A stretch of DNA of 27,081 nt from JACRBE01 sp964429005 (GTDB lineage: Bacteria > Chlamydiota > Chlamydiia > Chlamydiales > JACRBE01). The translations under genes and the position numbers were made by a program. Of the stretch, positions 8,198 to 15,927 are shown in pieces. Position 1 is the stretch's first letter. The number at the start of each line of letters is the position of its first letter. The notes beneath the pieces are model-generated. The model worked only from the letters and a program-made list of their open reading frames with translations, had not been told where the DNA came from and did no database searches. The stretch covers positions 1 through 27,081 of the forward strand of contig CAYSAJ010000023.1 in NCBI GenBank assembly GCA_964429005.1. The letters are read 5' to 3'.

Positions 8198-10158
8198 TGC
8201 GAATAGCAAAATGGATTCCTTATAATTTTGACGACTTTTTCTCTTCGGGGATGGAAGATGGCTTAAGCCCATTCCTCACAAAAGACTCTATGAAATGGGC
8301 TTGTAATTACACCCTTGTCTCTTCACTCTTATCAGCATTTTTCCTCTCTCTTTCTTTCGCTTTTTCATTTTTCCATAGAGATCTTTCCTATCTTTTTTTA
8401 ACGTTTGTTTTCTTTTTAGTAGGAACTCCAGCTCTCAAGGCTTCAATTGAAGACCTCGCTAAATTTGATGTAAATATTGATGTGCTGATGACATTAGCTG
8501 CTTTTCTTTCCATTATTATTGGAAGTGGAATCGAAGGAGCTTTGCTTCTCGTTCTTTTTGCCATTTCTCATGCGATGGAAGATCTTGTCACCCATAAGAC
8601 AAAAGCTGCCATCCAAAGCTTGCATAGGCTCTCCCCCACGATGGCAGTCATTGTTGAAGATGATGGTCACATCTACCAAAAAAGTGTCAAAGAGATCAAA
8701 ACGGGCACAAAACTTCTGATTCAAGCAGGGGAGATTATTCCTTTAGATGGGCTTGTGATTGAAGGAAGCTCTTTTGTGACTCTAGTGCACTTGACAGGAG
8801 AGAGTGTTCCGATCAGCAAATTTGTAGGTGATGAGGTGCAAGCGGGCAGTCTCAATACAGACGGAACTCTTACAATTGAAGTCACAAAAATAGCGGCAGA
8901 CTCCACACTATCAAAGATCATAAAGCTCATCACTGAAGCGCAAGAAGCTAAGCCAAAGCTTCAACAATTTCTAGATCGCTTTAGCCGGATTTATGCTTCT
9001 ACCATTATTCTTCTCTCTGCGATTTTTATGGTTACCCTCCCCTACCTTTTAGGCATTCCCTTTGTTGGAATTGAGGGATCGATCTACCGCGCTCTTGCTT
9101 TTTTAATCGCCGCATCTCCCTGCGCCCTGATTATTGCCACTCCGACGGCGTATCTTAGTGCGATCAGCAGCACAGCTAAAAATGGGATCCTGCTCAAGGG
9201 AGGGATCACACTTGATGCCTTTGCGAAATGTACCATGATCGCGTTTGACAAGACAGGGACTTTGACAACAGGTAAACTTCGGTGTAGTCAAATAGAAGCC
9301 CTCACCCCATCATCCTTTTCAGAAAACATCGCCCTTCAGGTGGCCTATTCTCTTGAAAGATCTTCTTCCCATCCTATCGCCAAGGCGATCGTTGAAATGG
9401 GCAAAAAGAAAAACCTTCAACCCCTCACCACACAAGAAGTTAAATCTGTTGCAGGTTATGGCCTTGAAGGAGTGGTTTCCTTTGAAGGAAAACCTCACCA
9501 TGCTTTTATCGGCAGCTTAGAGTTTATGCTCTCCAAAAACCCTCTCTTCTCTTCAACATTTGAGAGAAAAGAAGGATTTGTTGCCACCTATCTTTCAATC
9601 GATGGGAATATGTTTGTCTTTCATTTTGAAGATGATATACGCCCCTTCATGAAAGAAACAATTACCTCTTTGAAAAAGCTCAAAATCACTCCCATCATGC
9701 TAACGGGAGATCAAAAGAAAAATGCAGAATTTGTCGCTTCTTCTCTTGCTATTGATGCCTATTACTTTGGACTTAAACCCGATGAAAAGCTTGAAAAGGT
9801 AGCGATTTTAGCGAAAAGTCACCATCTTGCAATGGTCGGTGACGGAATTAACGATGCCCCCTCTTTAGCAAGAGCTCATGTCGGGATTTCCATGGGAGAA
9901 ATAGGCAGTAGTAGCGCAATTGAAGCATCTGATATCGTATTACTTAAAGACGATATCCGTCTGATTCCATGGCTTTACCAAAAATCGCAAAAAACTCTTC
10001 GGATCATTCAGCAAAACCTAACTCTTGCTTTGGGAGTCATTTTCCTGGCAACAACCCCGGCACTCTTGGGTTTCATTCCTTTATGGATGGCGGTCGTTCT
10101 GCATGAAGGAGGAACTGTCATCGTTGGATTAAATAGCCTTCGGCTACTGAATAAATAA
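8197..10158 (+). CDS. P1B-type (P1B-4-like) heavy-metal-transporting ATPase
   Basis: This 653-residue P-type ATPase pumps a transition metal across the inner membrane. Motifs seen: TGES at 200-203 (dephosphorylation), SPC at 307-309 in the ion-pathway helix, DKTGT at 351-355 (phosphorylated Asp351), SHP at 391-393, TGD at 503-505 and GDGINDAP at 548-555. The SPC motif replaces the CPC of copper and zinc pumps, and the last helix carries HEGGT-VIVGLNSLRLL (636 onward); together these are the signature of the P1B-4 class, known for Co2+/Fe2+ export. No N-terminal CxxC metal-binding domain is present, as is usual for that class. Translation begins with GTG sharing one base with the previous stop; AGGA lies ten bases upstream. 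The Chlamydia homologue (CT727) is often called zinc/cadmium ATPase, but the motifs here favour iron or cobalt. All catalytic residues are intact. Confidence 0.94.
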   Translation: MRIAKWIPYNFDDFFSSGMEDGLSPFLTKDSMKWACNYTLVSSLLSAFFLSLSFAFSFFHRDLSYLFLTFVFFLVGTPALKASIEDLAKFDVNIDVLMTLAAFLSIIIGSGIEGALLLVLFAISHAMEDLVTHKTKAAIQSLHRLSPTMAVIVEDDGHIYQKSVKEIKTGTKLLIQAGEIIPLDGLVIEGSSFVTLVHLTGESVPISKFVGDEVQAGSLNTDGTLTIEVTKIAADSTLSKIIKLITEAQEAKPKLQQFLDRFSRIYASTIILLSAIFMVTLPYLLGIPFVGIEGSIYRALAFLIAASPCALIIATPTAYLSAISSTAKNGILLKGGITLDAFAKCTMIAFDKTGTLTTGKLRCSQIEALTPSSFSENIALQVAYSLERSSSHPIAKAIVEMGKKKNLQPLTTQEVKSVAGYGLEGVVSFEGKPHHAFIGSLEFMLSKNPLFSSTFERKEGFVATYLSIDGNMFVFHFEDDIRPFMKETITSLKKLKITPIMLTGDQKKNAEFVASSLAIDAYYFGLKPDEKLEKVAILAKSHHLAMVGDGINDAPSLARAHVGISMGEIGSSSAIEASDIVLLKDDIRLIPWLYQKSQKTLRIIQQNLTLALGVIFLATTPALLGFIPLWMAVVLHEGGTVIVGLNSLRLLNK

Positions 10159-10241
10159 TAGTTTATATTATTAATTGATTTTGTGTTATTAATCAAATTA
10201 AGAGAAGCGTTTAATTTACTCTATATTTCTGTATTAATACT

Positions 10242-13200
10242 ATGAAAAACAAAGATCACATCGGCAGACTGACAAAGCAACAACTCTTAGAGGCTACAGC
10301 CCGAGAGAGTTCCCGCTTTGAAGAATTCTACCTTTGGCTTGATAAGCACATGTCTACAAGCTTCTTCGAAGAGATTGAGGCTCCTAAGTTGATCTTGATC
10401 ACCCACCATTTGATGAACCTACCTGAGCAAGATTTTTTTACTCAGATCCATTTTAAACATGGGGCGATTGTCATCTGCCTTGATGCCCCCGACGCAGATA
10501 TAACAATACTTAAACACTTTCATCTCTATGACATAAAAAGCTATCAAACCTTCCTATCTGACGCTCCCCCTCCTTTTGAAGCTGTAGATCAAAAGCTTCG
10601 AATTGCTTTTGTTTACTTTTCCTCTTTTATAGATACGGCGCCACCTGTTTCTCTTCCAAGCGACAAACTAGCGTCCCTTTACGAGCAAATTAAGGAAAAA
10701 AATCCTTCGATCACCTATCAACAATTTGAACAAGCTCTGCAGGGGATCGACCAGCGGTTCTTTAGATCCCTTAATACAGAAAGGCTCATGAGAGCTATTG
10801 ACCTCTATCATAGGGCTCTTACGAGGGACTACTGCCAGTACGAGATCATGTACAACGAGGACTACAAGGAAAAAGTGAACGAATCCCCTTCACTTCAAAT
10901 TGTCCTTAGTTGGAAGAACCCACCTAAGCACCGCTTTTTATATCGCGTTCTCAAAATGGTCTATCGACATAACATGGCGATGAAACGGATCAACATGGCC
11001 CTTATCCCTCTTCATGATAGTGAAGACAACTCGATTATGATCATGTCGCTAGGACTTCACGGAATGAATGATGAGCCCGCCTGGGAAGCGTGTGACTTAA
11101 GTGACTTCCTCCAAGAACTTGTGACCCTTAAGTATTTCGATGATCAAGACTTGATAGAGTCTACTTTTGTACAAACGAAAATTCTCACAGGAAATGAAGC
11201 GAATCTTCTTCGAAGCATGATTTACTTTATTCATCAGCTTCTTTTGCATGCTGATCCAAATCTATACTCTTTAGCCCATATAGAAGAGGGGCTCTGTCGC
11301 CATCCTGATCTGATCGTAAAACTCTGCAAAGCCTTTGCCTATCGATTTCATCCTGTCCTAGTTCAAAAAAACACCTATGAAAAAGAGAGGAATGAACTCC
11401 TTAATTTGATCGGTAGCTTAGATACTGGACACCCAGTGAACGACACCAGGCGACGAAATATTTTGTTTCAAGCGGTCTACTTTGTCGACTACACCCTAAA
11501 AACGAACTACTACAGAAACAACAAAAGTGCTCTAGCATTCCGCTTAGACCCTATGATCTTAGAAAAGCTCCCTTATGAGCGCAAAGAACGCTTTCCAGAG
11601 ATTCCTTATGCCATTTTCTTTGTGAAAGGAATGTCATTTATGGCCTTCCACATACGTTTCAAAGATCTTGCAAGGGGCGGAATACGTACCGTCATTCCGA
11701 GCAAAATCGAACAAATGATTGTAGATCGCAATAACGTTTTTTCTGAGTGCTATAATCTCGCTTATACACAACAGAAGAAAAACAAAGATATCCCCGAAGG
11801 AGGTGCTAAAGGGGTTATTTTCCTCAATCTGTTTGAACAGCTCGAATCAGAAGCAAAGATCTACTCTCATGACCTCACCCTTCAATCGGTGGATCCTGCG
11901 ATCATTAGGCAGAGAGTAGAACAGTTTCGCAGTAAACAGCGCTCTATCTACTTGTATCATTGTCAACGCTCTTTCGTTCATAGCATTTTAACTCTTGTGA
12001 ATTGTCATGATGACGGATCTCTCAAAGCGAAAGATGTGATTTCCTACTACCATCTTCCTGAATATCTCTATTTTGGCCCTGATGAAAACATGCACAATGT
12101 GATGATTGAGTGGATTGCGGAGTACAGTAAGTTTGTGGAATATAAGCCAGGCTCTGCCTTCATTTCATCCAAGCCTAGAGCTGGTATCAATCACAAAGAA
12201 TATGGCGTTACATCTTTTGGTGTGAATGTCTATATGCATGAAGCGCTCAAATTCATAGGAATCGATCCTGAAACGATGCCTTTTACTGTAAAGATCACTG
12301 GTGGTCCTGATGGGGACGTAGCGGGAAATCAGATGCTTAACCTCTATAAGTACTATCCCCATACAGCCAAGTTGATTGCAGTGACTGATATCTCAGGCAC
12401 GATCAATGATCCTAGTGGTCTTGATCTTGAAGAGATTGTGAAGCTCTTTAAAGAAGGAAAACCAATACGCCACTATCCTCCTGAAAAGCTATCTGATGGT
12501 GGTTTTCTCCTTGATATGTTCACAAAAAGAGAAGAATCATCCTACACCCAACAAACCCTTTGCTATCGCAAGCTCAAAGGAGAATTAGTGCAAGAGTGGC
12601 TCTCAGGTAGTGAGATGAATCATATTTTCCGCTATAACGTCCACCAAACCGTAACAGATGTCTTTATTCCAGGTGGTGGAAGACCAAGGACTCTGAATGC
12701 TTCTAACTACAAAGAATTTTTAACGCCTGAAGGGACTCCCACCTCAAAAATCATCATAGAGGCTGCGAACCTCTACCTCACAGCTGAAGCGAGGTATGCC
12801 CTTGAAGAAAAAGGGGCTTTAATCATAAAAGACAGCTCTGCAAATAAGGGGGGGGTGATTTGTTCATCATGTGAAGTTCAAATAGGCCTTGTACTATCTG
12901 ATGAGGAATTCATCGCTCAAAAACCTGAGCTCATGAAGGATGTATTAGGATTTATTTATGACAAGGCCTACCTAGAAGCCCAGCTTATGCTGCGCACAAG
13001 AAAAGAAACAAACCTCTCGATGATTGATATTTCTGATAAAATTTCAGAAAAAATCAACTCCTATACCTATGAAATTCTTGATTATCTAACGCCGCTGACT
13101 CTTTCTAAAGATCCTCAAGATCCCAATGTAAGATGCCTTTTGAAATACTCTTTACCTAAGCTCTCAAAAGAATATCAAAATCGGATTTTAGATCTGATCC

Positions 13201-13328
13201 CTGAGAGTCATAAAAAAGCGATGATCGCCTGTTATATTGCCTCTCAGCTTGTGTATACGAAGGGAACAAGCTGGTCACCTAGGCTGATTGATGTTCTTCC
13301 TCTCGTCATCAGATCGCTCATAGGATGA
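10242..13328 (+). CDS. Large NAD-type glutamate dehydrogenase
   Basis: This 1028-residue enzyme is expected to convert glutamate to 2-oxoglutarate and ammonia with NAD. The first 440 residues are a poorly conserved regulatory/oligomerisation region. The catalytic domain carries ARGGIRTVIPS (477-487), EGGAKG with the catalytic Lys523, FGPDENM with Asp614, and the dinucleotide-binding GGPDGDVAGN at 687-696; IIIEAANLYLT and KDSSANKGGVICSS follow. Its size (about 118 kDa) fits the 115-kDa subclass best known from fungi and protists rather than the roughly 1600-residue 180-kDa form of many bacteria. It lies 83 bases after the ATPase gene; that AT-rich spacer has TATATT at 10222-10227 but no convincing ribosome binding site. 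It ends four bases before a convergent gene. In an intracellular bacterium it would let host glutamate feed the TCA cycle. Confidence 0.92.
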   Translation: MKNKDHIGRLTKQQLLEATARESSRFEEFYLWLDKHMSTSFFEEIEAPKLILITHHLMNLPEQDFFTQIHFKHGAIVICLDAPDADITILKHFHLYDIKSYQTFLSDAPPPFEAVDQKLRIAFVYFSSFIDTAPPVSLPSDKLASLYEQIKEKNPSITYQQFEQALQGIDQRFFRSLNTERLMRAIDLYHRALTRDYCQYEIMYNEDYKEKVNESPSLQIVLSWKNPPKHRFLYRVLKMVYRHNMAMKRINMALIPLHDSEDNSIMIMSLGLHGMNDEPAWEACDLSDFLQELVTLKYFDDQDLIESTFVQTKILTGNEANLLRSMIYFIHQLLLHADPNLYSLAHIEEGLCRHPDLIVKLCKAFAYRFHPVLVQKNTYEKERNELLNLIGSLDTGHPVNDTRRRNILFQAVYFVDYTLKTNYYRNNKSALAFRLDPMILEKLPYERKERFPEIPYAIFFVKGMSFMAFHIRFKDLARGGIRTVIPSKIEQMIVDRNNVFSECYNLAYTQQKKNKDIPEGGAKGVIFLNLFEQLESEAKIYSHDLTLQSVDPAIIRQRVEQFRSKQRSIYLYHCQRSFVHSILTLVNCHDDGSLKAKDVISYYHLPEYLYFGPDENMHNVMIEWIAEYSKFVEYKPGSAFISSKPRAGINHKEYGVTSFGVNVYMHEALKFIGIDPETMPFTVKITGGPDGDVAGNQMLNLYKYYPHTAKLIAVTDISGTINDPSGLDLEEIVKLFKEGKPIRHYPPEKLSDGGFLLDMFTKREESSYTQQTLCYRKLKGELVQEWLSGSEMNHIFRYNVHQTVTDVFIPGGGRPRTLNASNYKEFLTPEGTPTSKIIIEAANLYLTAEARYALEEKGALIIKDSSANKGGVICSSCEVQIGLVLSDEEFIAQKPELMKDVLGFIYDKAYLEAQLMLRTRKETNLSMIDISDKISEKINSYTYEILDYLTPLTLSKDPQDPNVRCLLKYSLPKLSKEYQNRILDLIPESHKKAMIACYIASQLVYTKGTSWSPRLIDVLPLVIRSLIG

Positions 13329-13332
13329 TACT

Positions 13333-13704
13333 TTACCATGCTCTCTTATGGACACCCTCTTTGGCAAAGAGAAAAATCGTGATGAATGAATCTTTTATTG
13401 TAACCAAAGCCCCATCTTCCTGGTCCACAATACCGTTGATATTGTCTAGATAGAATTCTAGGAAAGCTTCAGCCCCAGATAGCTCTTTGCCTGTGATTTC
13501 TCTGCTTACGATCGCAGCAAGAGTGGATAGAGAAACAGGAAGTGTGGTAATGATGGCAATACCTAATCTGCCCGCGACTTCAGCCAATGAGAATACAGTA
13601 GCACCCAAAGAAATGATCGATCCAATTCTAGAATAAGGCTTATCAGCCACTTTTTCTAAGGCTAAGTCCCATAAGCTACCAACAACTGATATACTATAAT
13701 CCAT
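13333..13704 (-). CDS. Family member 1 of five: small hydrophobic-segment protein (divergent)
   Basis: This 123-residue protein of unknown function is the most diverged of five adjacent leftward genes that share a core. The core here is SRIGSIISLGATVFSLAEVAGR (25-46) with the E-x3-R pair Glu42/Arg46, followed by a hydrophobic run and Pro56. The hydrophobic part (about 27-67) could form a membrane-inserted helical hairpin. The rest is acidic and then ends in a basic EGVHKRAW. The ATG has a strong AAAGGGGG site five bases upstream. It lies 71 bases after the stop of the next family member, with only a terminator in between, so it may depend on read-through. It meets the glutamate dehydrogenase tail to tail with four bases between them and shows no terminator of its own. 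No signal peptide is evident. Confidence 0.78.
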   Translation of the reverse strand: MDYSISVVGSLWDLALEKVADKPYSRIGSIISLGATVFSLAEVAGRLGIAIITTLPVSLSTLAAIVSREITGKELSGAEAFLEFYLDNINGIVDQEDGALVTIKDSFITIFLFAKEGVHKRAW

Positions 13705-13712
13705 ATTTCCCC

Positions 13713-13745
13713 CTTTAAAAACAAAGCCCTCAAAAGAGGGCTTTT
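13713..13745 (-). terminator. Terminator of the 257-residue family gene
   Basis: AAAGCCCTC (13723-13731) pairs with GAGGGCTTT (13736-13744) around an AAAA loop. On the minus strand the hairpin is followed by TTTGTTTTTAAAG, and on the plus strand by TTTT, so it may work both ways. Confidence 0.82.
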
Positions 13746-13775
13746 AGAACTTTTACAATCTCATCGAATTAGCAG

Positions 13776-14549
13776 TTAGGTACGGTAAACAACCGCTGTT
13801 CCACCGGGAGCTACTCCATCAGCATATCCGGCATATAATGGTCCTCCTGCATATCCACCTGCTGCTGATAAGGTTGATCCTGCATGATAATATGCTGTAG
13901 CGGGTGCTGCCGCAGGAGCTCCTCGACTCTCTTTAGCCTGAAGTCTAAGAAAGTCAGCGTGAGCTAAAGCTTGAGCTGCTTGGGCTTGCATCGCAACTTT
14001 ATTGGCTGCATTATACTTATTCTGAGCTGCCGCATGAGCGGGTGTACTAGGGCGCGCTGCTTCTAATTGAGCGTATGCAGCTTGACATTCTGCAGTAGTT
14101 TCTCTAGCTTTTTCACCAGCGGCCTGCAAAATTTGATAAGCCTCATCTGCTGTTTTAGGCACTTTTCTGAGGCCATAAATAGCTGTATTGAAAATGTCAC
14201 AGACTAAAATCCCGATCATTTTAAAAGATCTCCCAGCAAGGCTGACATTTTGACCAAGACTTCTAATCCATGGTTCTGCACTAGTACTTGCATGAGCATC
14301 TATCCGTTTTTCTAGTGCATGGATGATGTTAGCGACCACATAAGCTGGAGAAGAAAGAATCGCAAAAGCAACTCTGCCTACTGCTTCAATAACGCTTGCG
14401 ATCGCTCCGCCAAAAGCGGCTACAGCGTATACTCTTCCGAAAGAAGTCCCTTGAACTCTTTCTTTTATACTCTCCATGCACCCTTCAGTAAAAGTAGATA
14501 GAGGTCTTTGAACTGGTTGGGCCGCGTAATCAGCAGCTGCAGATGCCAT
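13776..14549 (-). CDS. Family member 2 of five: hydrophobic core with Ala/Gly/Tyr-rich tail
   Basis: This 257-residue protein is of unknown function. Residues about 36-80 form the family core (SFGRVYAVAAFGGAIASVIE then AVGRVAFAILSSPAYVVA), with Glu55, Arg59 and Pro68 at exactly the positions seen in the 147-residue member. A second hydrophobic segment lies at about 110-130. Unlike its relatives it has a long C-terminal extension: an Ala/Gln-rich helical region (about 137-208, with many Ala, Gln, Glu and Lys) and then a low-complexity tail rich in Ala, Gly, Tyr and Pro ending in VVYRT. The ATG has AAAGGA seven bases upstream and a TATAAT at 14584-14589 on the minus strand. Its own terminator follows. 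The tail could be a secretion, adhesion or assembly element, but nothing in the sequence decides this. Confidence 0.82.
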   Translation of the reverse strand: MASAAADYAAQPVQRPLSTFTEGCMESIKERVQGTSFGRVYAVAAFGGAIASVIEAVGRVAFAILSSPAYVVANIIHALEKRIDAHASTSAEPWIRSLGQNVSLAGRSFKMIGILVCDIFNTAIYGLRKVPKTADEAYQILQAAGEKARETTAECQAAYAQLEAARPSTPAHAAAQNKYNAANKVAMQAQAAQALAHADFLRLQAKESRGAPAAAPATAYYHAGSTLSAAGGYAGGPLYAGYADGVAPGGTAVVYRT

Positions 14550-14583
14550 AGTTTAATCCTTTGTTATTTTAATTTTCGTTACA

Positions 14584-14589
14584 ATTATA
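14584..14589 (-). promoter_or_regulatory. -10 element (TATAAT) of the 257-residue family gene
   Basis: On the minus strand a perfect TATAAT sits about 35 bases before the ATG, giving a predicted leader near 28 bases that includes AAAGGA. The -35 region (TATTTT) is weak, as is common for chlamydial promoters. Confidence 0.45.
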
Positions 14590-14670
14590 TCATAAAATCC
14601 TTTTTTAAAATATGAAAGGAACGTTTTACACAAATTAAAATAATTTATTTACAATAGTTATTTTAGAAAT

Positions 14671-14702
14671 AAAAAAACCACGAATAGAAATTATTCGTGG
14701 TT
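14671..14702 (-). terminator. Terminator of the 154-residue family gene
   Basis: AACCACGAATA (14676-14686) pairs with TATTCGTGGTT (14692-14702); on the minus strand the stem runs into seven T residues. The CCAC/GTGG stem and T tract resemble the terminators of the next two family genes. Confidence 0.9.
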
Positions 14703-14718
14703 ATAGATTCAAAAAAAT

Positions 14719-15183
14719 TTATCTATTATGAGCTGCGAAGGGATTTGCATCTCTTTCAAAGGCTTGTTTTGCCAACTGCTGTTGAGAAAGAGCCATTGTC
14801 ACAAAACCACCCTCACCATAACTAGTCACGTTATATTCAGAAGGTGCAAACTGAGTGCTTCTCCAAACGAGTGAGAAAAGAGGTATAGACACAGCATCGC
14901 CTAATGCATCAATAAATTGTCTTTGATAAAAGCTTACAAAAGCCTTAGCGCTATCATTTTTTATAAAAGAAGCAACTGCAGCAGGGATAGCGAGAAAAAG
15001 AGCGCCGATGGCTCTAATAGCCGCTTCAACGATAGCAAAGGGAATTGCAGGGATCGTAACAGCTGCTCTAGCTGATTTATCAAAAGGTCTAGCAGCTCCA
15101 TATTCGTCGCTTTTTGGAGCTTCAAGCGTACCAGAAAACCAACTATCCACATATCTTCTAACATAAGATGATTCAATAATCAT
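14719..15183 (-). CDS. Family member 3 of five: small hydrophobic-segment protein
   Basis: This 154-residue protein of unknown function shares the family core: after a polar N-terminus of about 35 residues comes SARAAVTIPAIPFAIVEAAI then RAIGALFLAIPAAVASFI, with Glu53, Arg57 and Pro67. The hydrophobic region (about 40-74) is long enough to cross or dip into a membrane twice. A second hydrophobic patch lies near 98-110 (ALGDAVSIPLFSLVW). The C-terminal 40 residues are polar, with QQQLAKQAFERDANPFAAHNR at the end. AAGGA lies seven bases before the ATG. The gene stands alone between two terminators, so it is probably transcribed separately. It lacks the SSP motif kept by three of its relatives. 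Confidence 0.8.
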   Translation of the reverse strand: MIIESSYVRRYVDSWFSGTLEAPKSDEYGAARPFDKSARAAVTIPAIPFAIVEAAIRAIGALFLAIPAAVASFIKNDSAKAFVSFYQRQFIDALGDAVSIPLFSLVWRSTQFAPSEYNVTSYGEGGFVTMALSQQQLAKQAFERDANPFAAHNR

Positions 15184-15246
15184 AAATAATTCCTTGTTTT
15201 ATTTGTTTATGTAAATATTTTAACACATATTAAAATAAACAATATT

Positions 15247-15280
15247 AATTAAAATAATTTATATAATAAAAAACCCACAA
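15247..15280. repeat. Shared intergenic cassette, copy A
   Basis: This 34-base AT-rich block, running into the start of a CCCACAA terminator stem, is nearly identical to 15793-15827 (one substitution plus a small change in the A run). A shorter match to its first part occurs at 14633-14651. The copies lie between consecutive family genes, as expected if whole gene-plus-terminator units were duplicated. Confidence 0.65.
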
Positions 15281-15298
15281 ATATTTAATTTGTGGGTT
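15266..15298 (-). terminator. Terminator of the 132-residue family gene
   Basis: AACCCACAAAT (15272-15282) pairs with ATTTGTGGGTT (15288-15298) over a 5-base loop, followed on the minus strand by TTTTTTATT. Confidence 0.88.
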
Positions 15299-15328
15299 CA
15301 AGAAATTTTTTGCTAGATTTCTACAGTC

Positions 15329-15727
15329 TTACTCGTCACTACCGTTATGTCCATAAATTAGATTAGGAACGCAATTTACAACGCTTTTTACTAACGTAGA
15401 AAGAGTGTCTTTAATAGCTGAAGCGTTATCAGTATAAACAGCAAGTGTTCTAGCTGCTACTGTACCTTCCCCAGGATTGCCCTTTTGAGAGAAGCCACCC
15501 TCTATACCTCTAATAGCTGCTACAACTGCAAAAAATGGGGAAGAAATGATGGCAAAGACACCTCTCACAGCACTTTCAACAATAGCTCCAATACCCGAAG
15601 CTAAATCAGCAAGACACATGAGTCTAGAAAACATTAATCCTTTTGTTTCACCTAATCTAGTATCTGCTGAAAGCTTTTCACTAGCAAACTCTCTAAACTG
15701 TAATGTTAATGATTGGTTAATATTCAT
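15329..15727 (-). CDS. Family member 4 of five: small hydrophobic-segment protein
   Basis: This 132-residue protein of unknown function belongs to the five-gene family. The core is FSRLMCLADLASGIGAIVES then AVRGVFAIISSPFFAVVAAI, with Glu51, Arg55 and Pro64. SSP is shared with the 147- and 257-residue members. After the core come a Gly-rich loop (GGFSQKGNPGEGT) and TVAARTLAVYTDNASAIKDT, which resembles STLARRTINVLSSNAMGALV in the 147-residue protein, so those two are the closest pair. The end is moderately hydrophobic (LVKSVVNCVPNLIYG). GAGGA lies six bases before the ATG. Upstream and downstream terminators suggest a monocistronic unit. No signal peptide or known enzyme motif is seen. Confidence 0.82.
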   Translation of the reverse strand: MNINQSLTLQFREFASEKLSADTRLGETKGLMFSRLMCLADLASGIGAIVESAVRGVFAIISSPFFAVVAAIRGIEGGFSQKGNPGEGTVAARTLAVYTDNASAIKDTLSTLVKSVVNCVPNLIYGHNGSDE

Positions 15728-15792
15728 AGTTTTTCCTCAACTTATATTTAATTTCATCAATAATTATAAATTAATAATTATTAAAAGTATGA

Positions 15793-15827
15793 AATTAAAA
15801 TTATTTATATAATAAAAAAAACCACAA
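15793..15827. repeat. Shared intergenic cassette, copy B
   Basis: This is the partner of 15247-15280: the same AATTAAAAT, TTTATATAATAA and A-run order leading into a CCACAA stem, with one substitution and one or two A/C changes. Confidence 0.65.
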
Positions 15828-15846
15828 GTTTATAACTTGTGGTTTT
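15811..15846 (-). terminator. Terminator of the 147-residue family gene
   Basis: AAAACCACAAGTT (15818-15830) and AACTTGTGGTTTT (15834-15846) form a 13-bp perfect stem with a 3-base loop. The minus strand continues with T residues. The plus strand also has TTTT, so some activity in both directions is possible. Confidence 0.9.
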
Positions 15847-15927
15847 GAAAGCAAATAAATCCTTAATGAATTTAGACTACACTTTCCATATTAGCTTTGC
15901 CAAGGTCTGAACTTCCTGGCATACCTG

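Noticed and set aside
10171..10201. TTAATTGATT / AATCAAATTAA imperfect inverted repeat before the glutamate dehydrogenase
   Set aside because: AT-only apart from one pair, with a bulge and no T tract after it; in such AT-rich DNA it is not distinguishable from chance.
13357..13371. CTCTTTGGCAAAGAG hairpin near the end of the 123-residue gene
   Set aside because: It lies inside the coding sequence and the flanking A run is on the wrong side for a leftward terminator; the stem is short.
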